Part shown: piece by piece, positions 61,496-64,000 of the stretch | How the letters are laid out: every line of letters starts with the position of its first letter | How positions within the stretch are numbered: position 1 is the first letter of the stretch | Source of the DNA: Rugosimonospora sp040255525 | GTDB taxonomy: Bacteria > Actinomycetota > Actinomycetes > Mycobacteriales > Micromonosporaceae | Assembly: GCA_040255525.1 (NCBI GenBank) | Contig: JBDZVD010000011.1 | Coordinates: forward strand, 34,511-98,510 | Reading direction: 5' to 3' | DNA length: 64,000 bases | Translations under genes and position numbers: made by a program | Notes under the pieces: model-generated | What the model was told of the DNA's origin: nothing | The model's database searches: none | The model's input: the letters and a program-made list of their open reading frames with translations, nothing else

Positions 61496-62047
61496 ATGAA
61501 CACCCCGCTGCAGGTCAGCGCGCACCTGACAGTCCCCGTGCAGGACTACGACCATGTCCGCGGGCCGGTCCGGGCGCCGGTGACCCTGGTCGAGTACGGC
61601 GACTACCAGTGCCCGTTCTGCGCGGCGGCCCACCCGATCGTGGGCGCCCTGCTGGAGCAGCGCCCGGACACCGTCCGGTTCGTGTTCCGGCACTTCCCGC
61701 TCACCAACGTCCACCCGTACTCCGAGGTGGCGGCGGAGACCGCGGAGGCCGCCGGGGTGCGTGACCGCTTCTGGCAGATGCACACCTGGCTGTACGGGCA
61801 CCAGGAACAGTTCCAGCCGGCCTTCGTGACCACGGCCGTGGACCAGATCGGCCTGCCCGGCGACACGGTCGCCCGCGAGGTCAACGAGCACCTGTACCTG
61901 GACCGGGTCCAGCGCGACTTCGCCGGCGGGGTGCGCAGCGGGGTCAACGGCACTCCGACGTTCTTCATCAACGGACAGCGCCACGACGGCGGGTACGCGC
62001 TGGACGAGCTGATCGAGGCGGTGGACGCCGCGGCCGGCCAGGCCTGA
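61496..62047 (+). CDS. DsbA-like thioredoxin-fold protein
   Basis: 183 residues. The redox motif is CPFC in VEYGDYQCPFCAAAHP, and the cis-Pro lies in SGVNGTPTFFINGQR. No signal peptide or membrane anchor is seen, so it is probably cytoplasmic and related to the FrnE/2-hydroxychromene-isomerase or DsbA group. ATG 61496 has GGGAGAGGGG ahead; upstream in-frame starts lack a ribosome site. It is divergent from the GH15 gene across about 150 bases. Confidence 0.88.
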   Translation: MNTPLQVSAHLTVPVQDYDHVRGPVRAPVTLVEYGDYQCPFCAAAHPIVGALLEQRPDTVRFVFRHFPLTNVHPYSEVAAETAEAAGVRDRFWQMHTWLYGHQEQFQPAFVTTAVDQIGLPGDTVAREVNEHLYLDRVQRDFAGGVRSGVNGTPTFFINGQRHDGGYALDELIEAVDAAAGQA

Positions 62048-62144
62048 CGCCGGTCCTGACGCCCGCCGGCGCTGGCGCCCGGCCCGCCGGCCCCCGTCAC
62101 CGGCGATCGGGCACGGCGCTCCGACGCACCCGCCCGGCTTTGGC

Positions 62145-62185
62145 ACTACGTAGTCACACCAGTACGTAACGTAACCATCACTCCC
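62145..62185. promoter_or_regulatory. Palindrome and TACGTA-type repeats before the phosphatidyltransferase operon
   Basis: ACTACGTAGT (62145-62154) is a perfect palindrome, and GTACGTAACGTAAC follows at about 62162-62175. The repeats of ACGTA lie in a relatively AT-rich patch about 140-170 bases before the CDP-alcohol phosphatidyltransferase start. They could be operator or promoter elements. Confidence 0.35.
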
Positions 62186-62318
62186 GGGGGGCAATGCCGC
62201 CGGCCGAGCCCCTGGCCGGAACGGAACGCCCCTGACCGGAACGCCGGAACGGGCCGCATATATAGTGGCCGGCACCGGAAGCGTCATCGCGAGTAGGCCG
62301 GGGGGAGGGCGTGCTTCG

Positions 62319-62915
62319 GTGATGGCCGCTGAGCCGACCTGGCGGGTCTGGACCGTCCCCAACCTCATCAGCTTCGCGCGCCTGCTGGGCGTACCGTTGT
62401 TCCTCTACCTCTTCCTGGTCGGGCACCACGAGGTCACCGCGGTGGTGATCCTCGCGGTCGGCGGCAGCAGCGACTGGGTGGACGGGTATCTGGCGCGCCG
62501 CCTGGGCCAGGTCAGCCGCCTCGGCGAGCTGCTGGACCCGCTCGCCGACCGGCTCTACATCCTGGCCACGCTGCTCGCGCTGACCGCCCGCGGCGTGGTC
62601 CCCTGGTGGTTCACCGCCGCGCTGCTGCTGCGCGAGCTGGTGCTGCTGGTCTGCCTGCTCGTGCTGCGGCGCCACGGGTACGAGCCGCTGCCGGTGCACT
62701 ACCTGGGCAAGACCGCCACGTTCATCCTGCTCTTCGCGTTCCCGGTGCTGCTGCTGGCCGACGCGAGCGCCGGTGCGGCACACGTCGCCTGGCCGGCCGG
62801 GTGGGCGCTGGCCTGGTGGGGCCTGGTGCTGTACTACGCGGCCGGGGCGTTCTACGTCATCCAGGCCACCAGCCTGGTCCGGGCGGCGCGGACGCGCCGG
62901 ACGGCGGTCGGGTGA
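62319..62915 (+). CDS. CDP-alcohol phosphatidyltransferase
   Basis: 198 residues with about six membrane helices. The family motif D-x2-DG-x2-AR and G-x3-D-x3-D is visible in DWVDGYLARR and GELLDPLAD. It joins a CDP-diacylglycerol to an alcohol such as glycerol-phosphate or inositol-phosphate at the membrane. The GTG at 62319 has GGAGGG nine bases ahead; ATG 62322 is equally possible. Its stop overlaps the next gene (GTGA). In actinomycetes this gene heads a conserved cluster with DUF881 and Sbp. Confidence 0.92.
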   Translation: MMAAEPTWRVWTVPNLISFARLLGVPLFLYLFLVGHHEVTAVVILAVGGSSDWVDGYLARRLGQVSRLGELLDPLADRLYILATLLALTARGVVPWWFTAALLLRELVLLVCLLVLRRHGYEPLPVHYLGKTATFILLFAFPVLLLADASAGAAHVAWPAGWALAWWGLVLYYAAGAFYVIQATSLVRAARTRRTAVG

Positions 62916-63874
62916 GCGTGCGGGGCGGCCCCGGAGCACCGGCCGGAGCGGACCCGGCATCCGGCGGCGACGCCGGACGCTCCGGTGCCGAGCGGCGGTT
63001 CGCCCCGGACTTCATCACCGAGATGTTCCGCAACCCGCTGGATCCCGGGTACGCCGAGGCGGCCCGCCGCCGCGCGCAGCGCGGTGCCCCGTCCGGCGGC
63101 CAGCGGCTCGGTGGTCGGCTGGCCCGTACCGTCGTGCTGGTGCTGGCCGGGATGCTGCTGGCGATCGCGTACCACCAGACGGTCGCCGCGACCCCGGAGA
63201 GCAGCAAGATTCGGACGAACCTGGTCAACGACGTGCGCAGCCGCCAGGCCGAGACCGACACCATGCAACGCCAGGCCGACCAGTTGCGCGACGAGCTCAG
63301 CCGGCTGCGCGACGCGGCGCTGTCCGGCAGCGACACCGACGCGCTGCGGGCGCTGGAGGCCCGGACCGGCGTGGTCAAGGTGCGTGGTGGCGGCGCGGTG
63401 GTCCGGCTGACCGACGCGCCGACCCAGGTGGACCCGGTGACCGGCAAGGCCACCCGGAACCTGGGCAAGGTGCAGGACCGTGACCTGCAGGCGGTCTGCA
63501 ACGAGCTGTGGCACGACGGCGCGGAGGCGATCGCGATCAACGGGGAGCGGTTGACCGCGACATCCACGATCCGGCTCGCCGGGGAGACCATCCTGGTCGA
63601 CTTCCGGCCGATCACCTCGCCGTACCAGGTGGTCGCGATCGGACCGGGCGACCTGAACAAGCGGTTCGACGACTCGTCGACCGGTGAGCTGTTCCGGGAG
63701 CTGGTGACCGACTACCACATGCAGGTGTCGGTGAAGTCACAGGGCAACCTGACCGTCGCGGCGGCGGCCGACCCCCAGCTGCACTACGCCACGGTGCTGC
63801 CCAGCGCCACCCCGTCAAGTCCGGGGTCCCGCTTCTTTGGGACACCGAAGACGTCACCCTCGGGAGGTCGATGA
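62912..63874 (+). CDS. DUF881-family membrane-anchored protein
   Basis: 320 residues. A cytoplasmic Gly/Ala-rich start precedes one membrane helix (TVVLVLAGMLLAIAYHQ). A short coiled coil follows (residues 100-140, RQAETDTMQRQADQLRDELSRL, Q-rich). The DUF881 domain lies behind it, with GVVKVRGGGAVVRLTDAP, LWHDGAEAIAINGERL and PYQVVAIGPGDL. It overlaps both neighbours by a few bases. The cluster is linked to the cell-division region in actinomycetes, but the function is unknown. Confidence 0.9.
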   Translation: MSVRGGPGAPAGADPASGGDAGRSGAERRFAPDFITEMFRNPLDPGYAEAARRRAQRGAPSGGQRLGGRLARTVVLVLAGMLLAIAYHQTVAATPESSKIRTNLVNDVRSRQAETDTMQRQADQLRDELSRLRDAALSGSDTDALRALEARTGVVKVRGGGAVVRLTDAPTQVDPVTGKATRNLGKVQDRDLQAVCNELWHDGAEAIAINGERLTATSTIRLAGETILVDFRPITSPYQVVAIGPGDLNKRFDDSSTGELFRELVTDYHMQVSVKSQGNLTVAAAADPQLHYATVLPSATPSSPGSRFFGTPKTSPSGGR

Positions 63875-64000
63875 TGTTCGCGGTGCTCGCCCTGGTCGCC
63901 GGGGTGGCGCTCGGCGTGGTCTTCGAGCCGTCGGTACCCCTGGCCCTCCAGCCGTACCTGCCGATCGCCGTGGTCGCCGCGCTGGACGCGGTGTTCGGCG
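63874..64000 (+). CDS. sbp: DUF1290 small basic protein Sbp (truncated by window end)
   Basis: 42 residues are visible before the window ends. A hydrophobic start, MFAVLALVAGVALGVVFEPS, leads to a second helix, PYLPIAVVAALDAVFG, the family signature of the Sbp/DUF1290 small membrane protein. ATG 63874 follows GGGAGG by six bases and touches the DUF881 stop; ATG 63871 is the alternative. Confidence 0.85.
   Translation, partial: MFAVLALVAGVALGVVFEPSVPLALQPYLPIAVVAALDAVFG

Noticed and set aside
61343..62368. N-terminal extension of the GH15 enzyme on the minus strand
   Set aside because: It lies upstream of a clear signal peptide and covers the DsbA-like gene in an anti-sense frame.

Overview
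The window is GC-rich DNA of an actinomycete. The evidence is very high GC in third codon positions, frequent GTG/TTG starts, TANNNT -10 boxes placed just before start codons (leaderless genes), an Lsr2-type xenogeneic silencer, a split pntAA/pntAB/pntB transhydrogenase and the CDP-alcohol phosphatidyltransferase/DUF881/Sbp cluster. I would guess the family Micromonosporaceae, with moderate confidence. Most of the window is chromosomal metabolism and regulation. I see no rRNA, tRNA, CRISPR array, prophage or intact insertion sequence.

Layout. 1-9635: a sugar-catabolic locus with a GH43 glycosidase (cut at the window start), a ROK regulator, aldehyde dehydrogenase, D-2-hydroxyacid dehydrogenase, aldo/keto reductase and a three-component sugar ABC importer without its ATPase. 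Two matching palindromic sites precede the enzyme genes and the transporter genes. 9726-16681: an acyl-CoA synthetase, a membrane protein, an SDR, a pirin, a small membrane protein, a DksA/TraR protein and a DUF6745-like protein. 16703-20500: a LacI-type repressor whose frame is broken inside a 57-bp tandem repeat, divergent from a glycogen-debranching-type enzyme. 20481-22814: an internally deleted VOC protein, a HemE that looks alphaproteobacterial and carries TTA codons, and about 800 bp of degenerate sequence. 22815-32228: a secreted lysozyme-like protein, the transhydrogenase operon, a NarL-type two-component system, a MarR regulator and a GGDEF-EAL protein. 32286-39510: an inositol/sugar-type isomerase and dehydrogenase pair, a molybdopterin oxidase/flavin reductase/DUF6510 operon, a pentapeptide-repeat protein and an S9 peptidase.

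39829-48313 is the most interesting part. A fatty acyl-CoA reductase fused to a HAD domain, a zinc alcohol dehydrogenase, a LarA-superfamily (nickel-pincer) protein and a PlsC acyltransferase form one operon. It is followed at once by larE and larC, which build the nickel-pincer cofactor. The LarA-like protein keeps the pincer lysine and the nickel-binding histidine, but it lacks one of the two catalytic histidines and the substrate-binding arginine of lactate racemase. I infer an undescribed nickel-pincer reaction in lipid or alcohol metabolism. An 81-bp tandem repeat carrying its own ribosome site and ATG sits inside the operon, just ahead of the LarA-like gene.

48355-64000: an alpha/beta hydrolase, a beta-propeller glycosidase-like protein, a sulfotransferase, an F420/FMN split-barrel protein with a leaderless upstream mini-ORF, a MurJ-type flippase, a PIG-V-like mannosyltransferase, a quinone reductase with a divergent HxlR sensor, Lsr2, a PLP-dependent dehydratase, a secreted GH15 glucodextranase-like enzyme, a DsbA-like protein and the start of the CDP-alcohol phosphatidyltransferase/DUF881/Sbp cluster, which runs off the window end.
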